Assembly: GCA_036583965.1 (NCBI GenBank)
Contig: JAZBQD010000013.1
Span: 5,434,144 to 5,498,143 of the forward strand
DNA from: Prunella strophiata
Lineage: Eukaryota; Chordata; Aves; Passeriformes; Prunellidae
Length of the DNA: 64,000 nucleotides
Reading direction: 5' to 3'
This document shows positions 1-10,700 of this stretch, piece after piece. Under the pieces are notes generated by a model that made no database searches, was not told the DNA's origin, and saw only the letters and a program-made list of their open reading frames with translations. Made by a program: the position numbers and the translations under genes. Each line of letters begins with the position of its first letter. The stretch's first letter is position 1.

Positions 1-934
1 GCCTGATTTGACAGAAAGGGCGGTACAGCGACAGAAGGATGACTTGCCAAGTCCACTTCCTGTTCTCTCATTCATTTAGCAAATTCCTTTAATTCCTGCC
101 TCAAACTGCACGTTCAGAGACTGCTGTTCTCTCACTCCATTTACAACCCTCCCTCACCACCGGGTCACAAGGAAACACATAAACCGGTTTGTCTGTGCTG
201 CATCCATTAGCTATGGATCTTTTCCAATGCTGGCATTATGGTTTTCACAGGATATTAAGAACAGAACCATGTGATTTTGGGGGAAGATTTTTTTTAATAT
301 TGTTATGTTTGGAAGGAGGAACAGCGGCTGTGCAGCTTCCAAGTCCAAATGGTTTCTTGCAGTTCATCTCACCAATTTCCTCACAGCTGCACAAAAAGAG
401 GTTCCCAAGAACCTTCGCGATCCAGAGGTTGACGGTCGTTTAGGTGAAAGGGAAAAACCACAATCCGCCTGCAAGACTGCGGCGTCCACCCCAGCCGAGG
501 CGGGGGAGCGCCCGCGGTGCCCGGGGCGAGCAGCGCGGCTCCGGCGCGGCGCCGCCCCCTCCCCGGAGCGGGAGGTCCCTCAGGCGACGAGTGACTCTGC
601 ACAAATCGCGGCCGCTCCGCACGCCGCGGGGACGCAGCTCCGGGGATGGAAGGATGGACGGACGGATGGATGAGCAGAAGCGGCAACCCAGAGTCCGCAC
701 CGGGGGCGGGCTCGGCCTCGCGCGCCTTCCCACGGCGCGCAGCGGGACGGCGGCCGCGCTCCGGAGGGAAGGAAGGAGGGGACTCAGCAGGTCCCCCCGC
801 GGCCTGGCCCCCTCTCCCCGCCCTCAGCGCTCCCCCGGCCCGCCTAGGCCGCGGCCCCCCCTCTCCTAGAGACGGGGTGAGGCAGAAGAGGGGACCCCGA
901 CCCCGCGCCTTTTCCACTGCCCCCCTGCGCTCAC
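1..934 (-). other. CLTCL1: Start of clathrin heavy chain intron 1 (right-hand end)
   Basis: The stretch follows the donor at 934. The first ~450 bases are ordinary unique sequence and the remainder is CpG island. I see no further exon in it. A short GGAT/GGAC tetranucleotide run is at 643-674. Confidence 0.6.
643..674 (+). repeat. Short GGAT/GGAC tetranucleotide microsatellite
   Basis: Roughly seven to eight consecutive GGAY-type units (GGAT, GGAA, GGAC) lie in the GC-rich part of clathrin intron 1. It is imperfect and short, so of little note beyond possible length polymorphism. Confidence 0.7.
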
Positions 935-976
935 CTGGAAGTGCTCCTGGAAGCGAATGGGCAGTATCTGGGCCAT
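935..976 (-). CDS. CLTCL1: Clathrin heavy chain first coding exon, probably CLTCL1 (partial gene)
   Basis: On the minus strand the ATG at 976-974 opens a 14-codon exon reading MAQILPIRFQEHFQ. A consensus donor (CAG/GTGAGC) follows at 934. This is the invariant N-terminus of clathrin heavy chain, the start of the seven-bladed beta-propeller that binds adaptor clathrin-box motifs. The gene runs leftward out of the window, and positions 1-934 are intron 1; I find no second exon there. Human CLTC has Leu where this has Phe13, and human CLTCL1 (CHC22) has Phe13 but Val7, so the 14 residues are a mixture. Phe13 and the position beside SNAP29 and PI4KA (22q11-type genes) favour CLTCL1 over CLTC. The ATG lies in a CpG island, as expected for a housekeeping trafficking gene. 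The clathrin heavy chain family call is very secure; the paralogue call rests mostly on context. Confidence 0.8.
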
Positions 977-1413
977 GGCTAGGGGCGAGCTCCCCGGGGC
1001 AGGGGCGCGGGGCAGGGGCGGGCGGTGAAGCGGGGCGGCCGCCGGTGCTCCCCTCACGGCGGCGGGAGCGGCGCAGGCGCGGAGCCCTCGCTGGGATGGC
1101 GCCCGGCGCGCCCGCCGCCCTCCTCGGCCTCAGCGCGGGGCCGCTCACTCGCCGGGATCACTCCGCACCTCACCAGCCTGCCAGGGTCTCCTCAAATAGT
1201 CCCTCCCTGCCGCGCTTCTTCCTCCGCCCATCGCCGCCGCCTCTCGCCCGCCCTCACCCTCCCGCCTTCCTCTGCCCCGCTATCCCTCCCTCCCGCTGAG
1301 GGCACGGGCTGGGGACGGGGCTGTGAGGTGGTCCCCGCCGCGGCTACGGCCAGCGGAGAGGGGCGGGAGGGCTTGTCAGAGTGCAGGTATCCTTCCGCTG
1401 CTGCCACCCAGGC

Positions 1414-1422
1414 TCACGTGAC
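1414..1422 (+). promoter_or_regulatory. CLTCL1: Palindromic E-box (TCACGTGAC), CLEAR/USF type
   Basis: TCACGTGAC matches the core of the CLEAR element (GTCACGTGAC) bound by TFEB/TFE3/MITF, and also of USF sites. It lies about 440 bp upstream of the clathrin ATG inside the CpG island. Binding and function are inferred from the motif only. Confidence 0.5.
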
Positions 1423-1462
1423 GCGGCCCCCTCCCCGGCTGCCTCCGGCGCTGCCCCCGGCC

Positions 1463-1697
1463 GACCCTCGCCCGGGCCGGGCTCCTGCTGACCCGTCCTC
1501 ACCCCGATCCCCCGGCGCTGCCCCCTGACCCTCCCGATCCCCCGGGGCTCCTCCCGACCCACCGTCACACCAGCCCCCGGGCTCCCTCCCGGCCCACCCT
1601 CACACCGACCCCCAGCGCTGTCCCCGGCCCACCCTCACACCGACCCCCAGCGCTGTCCCCGGCCCCCCCTCACACCGGCCCTCAGGGCTTCTCCCTT
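1463..1697 (+). repeat. 35-bp minisatellite (VNTR) upstream of the clathrin gene
   Basis: A C-rich tandem array with a 35-bp period. Copies begin at 1556, 1591, 1626 and 1661 with the core GGCCCACCCTCACACCGACC. The copies at 1591 and 1626 are nearly identical. Older, diverged units of 27-37 bp start at about 1463, 1490 and 1527. The minus strand is G-rich. Confidence 0.85.
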
Positions 1698-1766
1698 CCC
1701 TTCCCCACAGCCGCGCGGCGGTGCCGGGGCGATGCTCCCCTCAGCGCCCCGCGACTCCCGCCGGAG

Positions 1767-4700
1767 GTGAGGACTAAGACGGGAAACACCCGGGACCTGC
1801 CTGGTGGGTGCTGGAAGCCGGGACCCACCTGCCTGGGACCTGCCGTAGTGCTGGCTGTGCCAAAGTGCGACCCTTCTCCTCTTCCTCCTGCTCCTTGGCA
1901 GCCCCAGAACCCCCAAAGGCATTGGGTTCTGGCTGGGCCAGATGGTTGCTCTTGGCTCACCACCCACTGACTTATCCTAGCACCTTGTGGGCTTTGCTCC
2001 CTGCAGTCATGCCCAAAGGTAGGTGAGGGGGTTTATGACCAGTTACAAGCTATGAAAACCATCCAGCTGTTCTGCCCTGTTCAATTTCTAAATAGAAATA
2101 GGGCTCTTTCCCCAAGAGTTGACATTGTGAGTTGGAAGCTGTTCAATAACCAAGAAGTGAAGGGTCCAACATGCAAGAGATTCATCAACACCTTTTTTTT
2201 TTTTTTTACTCTCACTCCTAGTCAGCCCATTAGCATTAGATGAGGGAGGTGAAGTTAATGTTAGTGCTATTATACTTCTCCTAAATTACAGTAATCCTTT
2301 GAGGTGGAAACAGCTGCAGTGGTGCAGGCTCCAGCACTTTTATCCAGAGCATTGTATTGTTCACATTTTCCCAGAGAGCTCAGCTCTGGGAAACACAAGA
2401 TTATAGGAGAATCTCTAATACAAAGCTGAACAAAGGACCCCCGAAGACTCAAAACCAGAGGCAGATTAAAACAATTTCATATACATTACAATTTAAAACC
2501 TCATTATTTTCACTTAACCTCATTCATTTTTAATACATGGGAATTACCAAAACTGGGTTAAGTTTCCAAAGGGATAATAGGCATGGCTTGCTGAGACACC
2601 TGGGTTCCTACTGGCACACACAGACTGCAGCCATGGGGATCCCTTGGTGAAGAATGGTCTGCAGTGGGACTGAGGAAACACTGAGCAGCCCATTGAGCAG
2701 GTAGGTAGGAATGAGATGCTGCTAAAGCCCTATCCCTGCAGAAATCTGGGATCTGTAGCTCTCCCCAGAGGACTCAGGACTGGGGTTAGGCACCAAGGTC
2801 TGGTCTCTCAAAAGAATGAAGAAAAAGGTAAAGTGGAGACAGCTTTTCTTTATGTGGTCCAAAGGTGTTTGAGTAGCATCTGCTCTGTAGGTTTGTTAGT
2901 TACAGTTTAATTTTGGTGGGTTATGAGTTTCTAAATGAGGGCAAGTCAGCAGTGCTGCAGAGAGAGACTACCAGTGGAACATCAGGACATATCTGTCACC
3001 AGCCCAATTTGGTATAGTGAGCGTGTTCTGTCAACTTCCCTCCCTCACGTTCACCTTAGGGATGCTAACTAATTACATCTAGAGCTCCTATTTTTGCTAA
3101 TTTATATCTATTTCTAAAAAAACTCCAACAAACCACATACTTTCATCAATTATTGTACAAATTAAGTAGTACCTCTTAAGTGGTGTATATGGTTATAAGA
3201 TATATATTTTTATATCATTAATATTTTAAATAAAATTGTGACAAAGAAACAATATTCCAGATTTGTCTCTGAAATATTTTTATTATTAAGAATTACAAAT
3301 GCACAAAAGTCACTGTGTACTGTGTGCAATCTTAGTAGTCTGGCACTAAGCTGCTGCCATGAACTAGAAAGATCACTGGCTAAGGAAGCTGAGGCTCTTT
3401 TAAAGTGTAATTAAAATTAAAGGTCTGTTATATTTCTTCACTCCAATTTTAATAATATAATCCTTCATGCCCACTCCCAGCTGGCCAAATCCTAATTACA
3501 ACATCCCATAATTTCTGTAGTAAAAAAAGTATCTCACTTTATGTAAAAGTGCTTTGCCACACTTCTGTCTGCTGATGTCTTTCTCATTTGTACCTTCTTT
3601 GCACTGCTGTGTGTTTAAATATCTGTCCTTTATAAGACCTGGCTTTGCTGATCCCAAGGGTTGGATTCTTTGGCAAGTGTGATTGGCTCTGGAGAGGGAG
3701 CTGAAAATGTTGGACATTTTGGCACAAATCAAAAAAATAGGAAAAGTATTTTGCCATCTTTTCTCCTCTCTGCCTGCTGAGCTTCCACAGCTAAAGAAAC
3801 TGACCTCTGCACTGTCAGCTGTGTGCATGGATGTTTTAACTGAGACTTTTAACCTTGTTTTCTATATTTAGTTTGGGGTCTCTCAATGAAATGGCACTCC
3901 TGGTCTTATTTAAGGTATTTTTCCTACAGTCTATAGTCTGTTAAAAGGGAATGTAAAAGGTCACTAATGGTTTGTTGTGTTAGTGCCCCTGTGATTAGCT
4001 GACTGCTACTCCCCTGCTCCTTTATCCAAGGCAGAGCCACAGCACTCAGCAGCTGAGAAGGGTGTAATCCCTAGCAATCCTTTAACAATGCAAATGGAAA
4101 AGCTCCTGGTAAATGTTTCTCTATTTTTTTCAGAAGTTGCTCTCATCCAAATATTTGGGTTTCTGGCTCATCCTATGGATGGAAGCCTGATGCTCTTTTT
4201 CCAGTGTTTGAGAAGAGCTACATTCTTGTCTTGGAGGGGCTGTTATTTAGATGGAAAAATGTTGTCTGTATGTTCCCAGTCTTCTTCCCACAGAATCAGC
4301 CAAGGAAGTCTCACTGAAAAAGCAATGTGCATTTCTCTTAAATGTTTCTCTCGGGTTCTTGCTCAACAACATCCGTTCAAATCACTGGTTAACTACAGAA
4401 GTGCTCACTTTCCAAAGGTTTGGCCACTTTCCTGTTTTGATTCAAGAAGGTAAAAAAGTCACTGGCACATCTTCTGACCTGTATGAGAAAGCATCCACTA
4501 CAGGAGACCTGCTTGAGTGGGAACACCCAAACACTTGGAGTGTTCCTCAAATTGCAGCTCCAAGAAACAAGGAGTCTGTGGGTTGGACTTGCACATCCCT
4601 GTGCATGATCACTGCAAACTGCTGCATGTGGCAAAGCACTGAAGGCAGGATGTTAATCCACATCTGTTCTCAGCTGAGTGCTGCCTGGCACTGTCACAGC

Positions 4701-7700
4701 ATCAAAGTTTTGCCTAACAGATAAATGCAAACCTTAGGAATGCTGGATCAGCAGTCACAGCACAAAGATGTTTTGGTGCAGCAATGACAGAGTGTCACAA
4801 CAACTCATAAAGTTCTGATTGGGTCTCTCGTGGAGAAAATTTGCATTTCATGCATCTCAAGGCCCCCACTGACTGCCCTGTTTGCTTGAGAATCCAGTTT
4901 GAAATTGTACTCCTTGTTTTTCAAACCACACCCTCGCTCCTTGGACTTCTTTCCAGCTTGTCTCCTGGAGACGACAGAGTCTGCCCCTTTCCTTCTCTCT
5001 GCCTCTTCACTCTCCTTCCAGCAAACTAGTCTTCTATCACTGTCTCCCATCCAGAACTGACTCCTTGTACAGGTCCCACAGTCCTTCATTTTACTGCAAA
5101 GTTCCATTCAAATAATGCTCTTTGCCTGGAATTCAATTATCCTTTTCCATCTGTTCTTACTGAATGCATAACTCTGGGTCATACAAAGCACTCTGAGGCT
5201 CTGGATGAATTTCTTCTGTGGTTTTTGTAAGTCATTGTGCAAGCTCCTGAGAGCAAGCTGGTAAAAATTGTAATGTTTTTGAAGAAGTTATTTGAAATGT
5301 AAAGATTATGTTGCAGAGTTGTTTAATATGTAAATATTTAATGTCTGATTCATTCTTTGACAGGAGAATGGTGTCATACATGCTTAGCATTTCAAGACAG
5401 TCCTGTTATGGTGGATTTTACTCTTGACGTGTTCTTGATAAAGGTCACTTTATGAATTTACTTCAGTATGTGAAACCCCATCCTGTATTCCCTGCACATG
5501 AAAGCTCTGCTGGAGATTATCATCTCCATCTCCCATCATCTCCATCAGCAGAGTCTGATAGCATTTAATGTCAAAATGAACAGGAGTGTCTAAAGCAGTG
5601 CAGGCTGGAGGTCTTTAGGTCCCCCACAGAGAATGCCATGGTGATAAACAATTTACCTGCAATTTGTAAACAATATGCTTGTCTTGCCTTCCAGGAGCTC
5701 TTCCATTTAAAGGAGCCATTTCTGTTCATGAACAGGACACCAGCATTGATTCTATCTGTGCATTTGTAGAGTTGTTTGCTCCTCCCTGGACACTGGGGTT
5801 CTTCAGGCTTTGCAACACAGGTGCTGAATTCCATGCATGGCAGTTTCTTAGCTGAAATTGCAACTCCTCCAGCCCAGCCTTGTAAAAACAGGGGTGTAGT
5901 GGTCAATGATGCAAAGCCAGATAAAGGGCAGGGGAGTCAACATCTGTCTTCAAAGCCCTGACAGATGCATCAGGGCTGCATCCTACATCAACCTTTTTAG
6001 AAGCTGAATTCTTCCTCCAGAGCGTTTTCTCTAGCAGCTCATTCATCAAGCAGGTAGAGAGTGAATGTGTTCTTTGAAAATATGAGCAATGGCAAGAGAT
6101 GAGGTAGCCCATATAAATCCAGTGTGCATCTCTTGGTAGTTTCACTAGGTTTGGAACAACAGAAACCAAGCTATGCTTGTATATAGACCAAGTAAAATTT
6201 TAGCCTAAAGGATCTGATCCTTAATTACCATTTAGGAGCAGAGCTAGTTGGTGTGCATAAACAGGGAATGAGAAAGGGCTGGAAAGGACCTGGAGGGGTC
6301 TGCTGGTTATCACAAGTGTCCTACAGCCAGGCCAGTGTTGTCCAATTGCAAATTAATTGGTGATTTGAGAAATGGTGAATGTATTGACTGTTAGGGCCTA
6401 TTAGCTATTTCCTTTGAAATAGACCCCCAAGAGGGAAAACCTCAGTGTTCATTTTCTTAACTTTATTATATTATCCAGGAAAGAGAATGAAGCCAAGAAA
6501 AGCAGAAACTGAGTTACATTTTAGAATATAGTGGTAAACCATAAGGATGGTAAACAGACTTTTTATTTTCTAAAGGGTATTTACAATATATTTCTCATTC
6601 TCCTACTCCTGGAAAGAAGTACTCTCTAAATTCATCATCTATGAATTCCCCCCATCCTCAGAAGGAAGCAAGTCTTTATGAGTGTGCTTTTGCTATGTTT
6701 GCCTGTTTCCTTTTCCTCACCACTGTCAGTTTTGAGACCATTGGCCAAATTCAACCATATGTGACAGAGAGGAATGAGCTCAAAGATACTGGGTTCCAGC
6801 AAATTTCATGAAAACAGGCAGCCAGAATGGAGAGACTTTTATTTAGAAGGAATGGCTGAAGTGGGAGTTCAGCTTTTATTGGCAAATTTATGAAGCAGTG
6901 CAAATCATGAAAAAAAAATTCTTTGACCAAGGTCAGTACCTTCTTGAATTAGTTTTATTGTTCATAAAATATTTTTGTTCCCTTTTCTTATGCCCAAATT
7001 CCTGCTTTTATATGAATCTTTGCCTTTGCATTAGCTTTAAATATAGGTTCAAAAATCCTCTCCCAAAACCACCATTATTTTCTGAACTGTGTTCTCCCCT
7101 TCAAAAATAGGTTTTTGTTAGACCATGTAAGGCTGTTTTATGTAACACAAAGGCCCTGGGTTTTTTTCTGTCAGCTTGTAGGACTTCAGGATGCTGAAGA
7201 TAAAAGTCACTCTCATTTTCTTATTCACTCCTGGCTTTCTCTGTCTGGAGTCGTTTGTGGAACAGGTTTTAATGGACATTCTCTGCATTTCTTGCTTCTT
7301 AATGACATATACAACCTGAATGTAACAGACTGGCTTTTCTGGAACTTCAGTCTTAACTAGAATATTCAAGATACAAGCACAACACAAAGATATTTCTCAG
7401 AGAGGTTGGAAAATCACAATTTACTACCTTTTACATTATTGACAATAAGCAAGATGGCCGAGCTGCAAAAAAATGTAGGCAAGCACAGGCTTACAAGCTG
7501 AAAGTCCTCATAATGAAATGTCTACCTAAAAAAAAATACTTCTAGTGCTCAGTGCCTACAAGGCAGAAGGAAAACATAAGCACTTTGCAACCCTGTCACG
7601 AGAATGAATTTAGATGACACAAGATGAAGACAGCCGTGCCCCTTTCTGCCAGAGCTTTCAGTGTAACTGATGCTATTTGTGTGAGGGGTGTGGAAAAAAG

Positions 7701-10700
7701 GGAGAAAACCTGTGCAGAGACCTTAACAAGCACCAGAGGGAATTTAATGCTGTCTCTTTAGGGTATAATTAATCTTTTTAGAGAGATCTTCCTGAATTTA
7801 AAGAGTATTTGGTACTTTCTACTTTTCTAAAGGCCCGAGGCATGCCCTGAAACTTAAAAAATTACATCACACTTTTGGCAAACTGTGCTGTTCCAGATAT
7901 GTAGTGTATCTTAAGCAAACACAAAAAATGAAAAGGGAAGCATACAAAGTGCTAGGTCAATCATTTATTTAGCATTTTGTTGTCATGTTTCTTTGCAGAT
8001 TTTTGGTCCTATCATGGAAAAAATGCTGATCTAATAAAGTACTAATTTCAAAAAGAATATATGAAGGTTGTTATGGAGTAGCTTTTAGTTGCCTTGTTCT
8101 TTCTACACCAAGTCATACTGCATCCAGGAAGCAAAGGGATGATTTCTATCCCCAGTGCCAGAATTTTCCCTCTTTCATTTTAGCTCTCCACAAGTCATTT
8201 GCTCCAACTCAACCAGACTCTAGTGCTTAAAATTCTGGATGGAGTAAGGCTCGAGCTACAGCACACCAAAAGTGAGTAATCTTTGTGTGTTTCTACCCAT
8301 GTATGAAGACTGGAACATGTTAATAATAAGCAGCTCTTCTTTGGTTTCTTTGGTCATGCTGGAAGAGGCAAACTAAAGGATTGAAAGAAACAAGTTTAGT
8401 GTTAAGAAATAAGCACTTTCATGGGCCCCAAAGATCTTTAAATATGTGCATATTTCTCTTCTAGCTCAGAATGTGACTGAGACAGCACATGATGTGTTGC
8501 CTGATGTAAGAGCTATGTTCAGTTAATGCATATTGCCAAGTCTGTGTCTGCAAACAGGAGCTTGATTTGCTATATCTGGGCTGTGACTGGTCTAACTCCT
8601 TCACAAAGGCAGCAAAATAGCAGAATAAATGGTAGAATACAGGGAACTCTTGAGCTTTTTGATCAATTATTCTAGAACAAGGGTAGTCAAATCTAGCCCA
8701 TAGGATTAAAACACAGCCTGAATCCACCCTCATTTATGATATAAACATTTTGGAATGGTCTGTCCTTTCCTAGTCCACCCACTCATGTCAAGAAATGATG
8801 TGGTTGGATGTGCTGGTGATGCCAAAGTCATGGTCAGCTGTGGGCATGTTCTCTGGTTTGGCAAGGCTTTCTGATGCCCTGCTTAACCAGAGACCCGTGT
8901 GTCAGACCTTTTCACTAGTGTGTTAGCTCCTCAGCTGCTGGGTTACAAAACAACCAGGCAGCATCTATTACACTGCTGATCTCAGATATCACTTCCTCTG
9001 TCATCTCCGTTCATAGTTACATATGTCATGCAGAATTATTTTCAGCTCTGCTTGGCTTGCATGTAATCCAGCTTTGCAGCTCCCCTCTGGACTGGGTAAA
9101 TACAACAGCAGGAAGAAGCCACCTTCTGTCCCTTTGGGCCAGCAGGACATGCCAAACATCAATGTGGATGTGTTCCTGAAGACCAAACTGCTTTCTGGAA
9201 GTCTGCTCACAGACTTCATAATCCATCTGTTTTCTGTAAAATGCAGTTATTTACAGCAAAGTTCACTTAACAGTACAGTAGCTGCTGTTTATGCTGCTAT
9301 TTCTGCTGAGGCTCAATATTGTCTATTTTTCATTCTATCTCAATGCTGCCTTTAATTGCCTCTTTCCAGCAGATTTACGTATTATCCCTCCCGGCTGTTC
9401 ACACACAGACTTCCCCTGACTTGGCAATCTTCCAGTCCTTCCGTACTACAGAGGTACTAAAACAGCAGAGCAGTTGATGAGAGTTAAAATAAAACTACAT
9501 TATGTTGTACTACATGGCCTACAGATGACTGAGCAATTGAGCAACAGAGCATCCGACACTCAGCAGAAGTTCTCTTCCTTCTCTTGATTTTTCATTTTAT
9601 ACTTTTGGGCACGTACAAAAAAAGGTGGTAGAGGCTTAACAAATGTATCTTGAAATGTTATCTAATGCCTTTATTTATCACTACTCCAGGGAAGAGTATG
9701 TTGGAATTAATGATTCTCTCAAATAACAAGTGAAAATTGTTCTCAGAGTAATCAGCTTCATAACCCTGACACTTGAGACATGTGAGGAAGCAGAGACATT
9801 CCCTGGAGATCTCCTGGGCTCATTAACACAGCCAGGCTGACTCAGCAGTACATCTACATGTGCCCATCTGCAAAGATACAAGGAAGCTTAATGGTTTTAA
9901 TGTGGTGCTCAACATAAATACACACCTATTCCCTAAATAAGTACATTCCTCACTTAAGGTTCTGGTGTCTTGCTGTTTAACCCAGACCCCACTGCTCTGT
10001 CATTGCCAGTAGCTGCTGGTGTCCAGTAACACATGGAAACCAGCAATGTGGGAATGTGTCCCACAGAAGAGCTGCTTTGGTTGTGCTCTTCACCTTACCT
10101 CACTTGGGCACAGGTGAAGCCCTCAGGTTCCTGGCAGGCTGCCACTGTAAACCCAGCACAGCTGGCTTGAGTGGAGAGTAAGGCCTCAATATTGCATTTC
10201 AAACACTGATTAGTAAAGCAGGTGATTGAAAAAAAAAGATGTTTGTTTAGCTTATGGAGATTGTGGAAAAGAAAACAGCTCCAGCAATCCAAAGCTGGAA
10301 ATGCTACAGCAGTTGGGTACATGGGATTCCTCTGAATGAGCTTCCCTCCCTCCACCTTTGGCTGCAAGGATGAAAGTCTTTCTCAGACAAGCAGCTGAAA
10401 TCCAGCTCAACAGAAAGCCATTCAAGAGGGTCAAGAGCAAGGATTCATGCAGTAAAATAAATACCTGGAGATGGAAAAATCTTTCTCCGTTTTTCCTCCC
10501 ACATGTTTTGGAATAATTGTGCCAGGAAATTATGAAATCACAAGTTTCAGTAATGAATGTATTGCTTAGATGGCATGGAAAATTGCTGAGGGATTTGGCT
10601 TAAAGAAATAACTTTCTGAAGTCAGTGATGAAAGATCAGATAGATGAGCAGGACTACAACTTATATGGACTTCTGAAAGTGGTACTGGTATGGGAGGATA

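Larger units (their letters stand above)
470..1780. promoter_or_regulatory. CLTCL1: CpG island and promoter region of the clathrin heavy chain gene
   Basis: About 1.3 kb of very GC- and CpG-rich sequence stands out from the AT-rich flanks. It covers the end of intron 1, coding exon 1 and the upstream region. No TATA box is evident near the ATG at 976, so initiation is probably dispersed somewhere in about 980-1200. Its right half holds an E-box (1414-1422) and a minisatellite (1463-1697). The transcription start cannot be fixed from sequence alone. Confidence 0.75.

Noticed and set aside
381..1148. Long open frames on both strands of the clathrin CpG island (up to 255 codons)
   Set aside because: They are Pro/Arg/Ala-rich translations of GC-rich DNA, where stop codons are rare. 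Only the 14-codon clathrin exon is supported.
4251..4724. A 157-codon plus-strand open frame, the longest in the intergenic gap
   Set aside because: It has low-complexity amino-acid usage, no recognisable domain and no splice or promoter context. It is the length expected by chance across many kilobases.
5505..5553. Hairpin considered as a miRNA precursor
   Set aside because: The stem is only 8 + 5 pairs with a large CATC-rich loop, well short of a typical 20-24-pair precursor stem.
6265..6330. GGGCTGGAAAGGACCTGGAGG, considered as another CR1 scrap
   Set aside because: The similarity is short and does not continue on either side.
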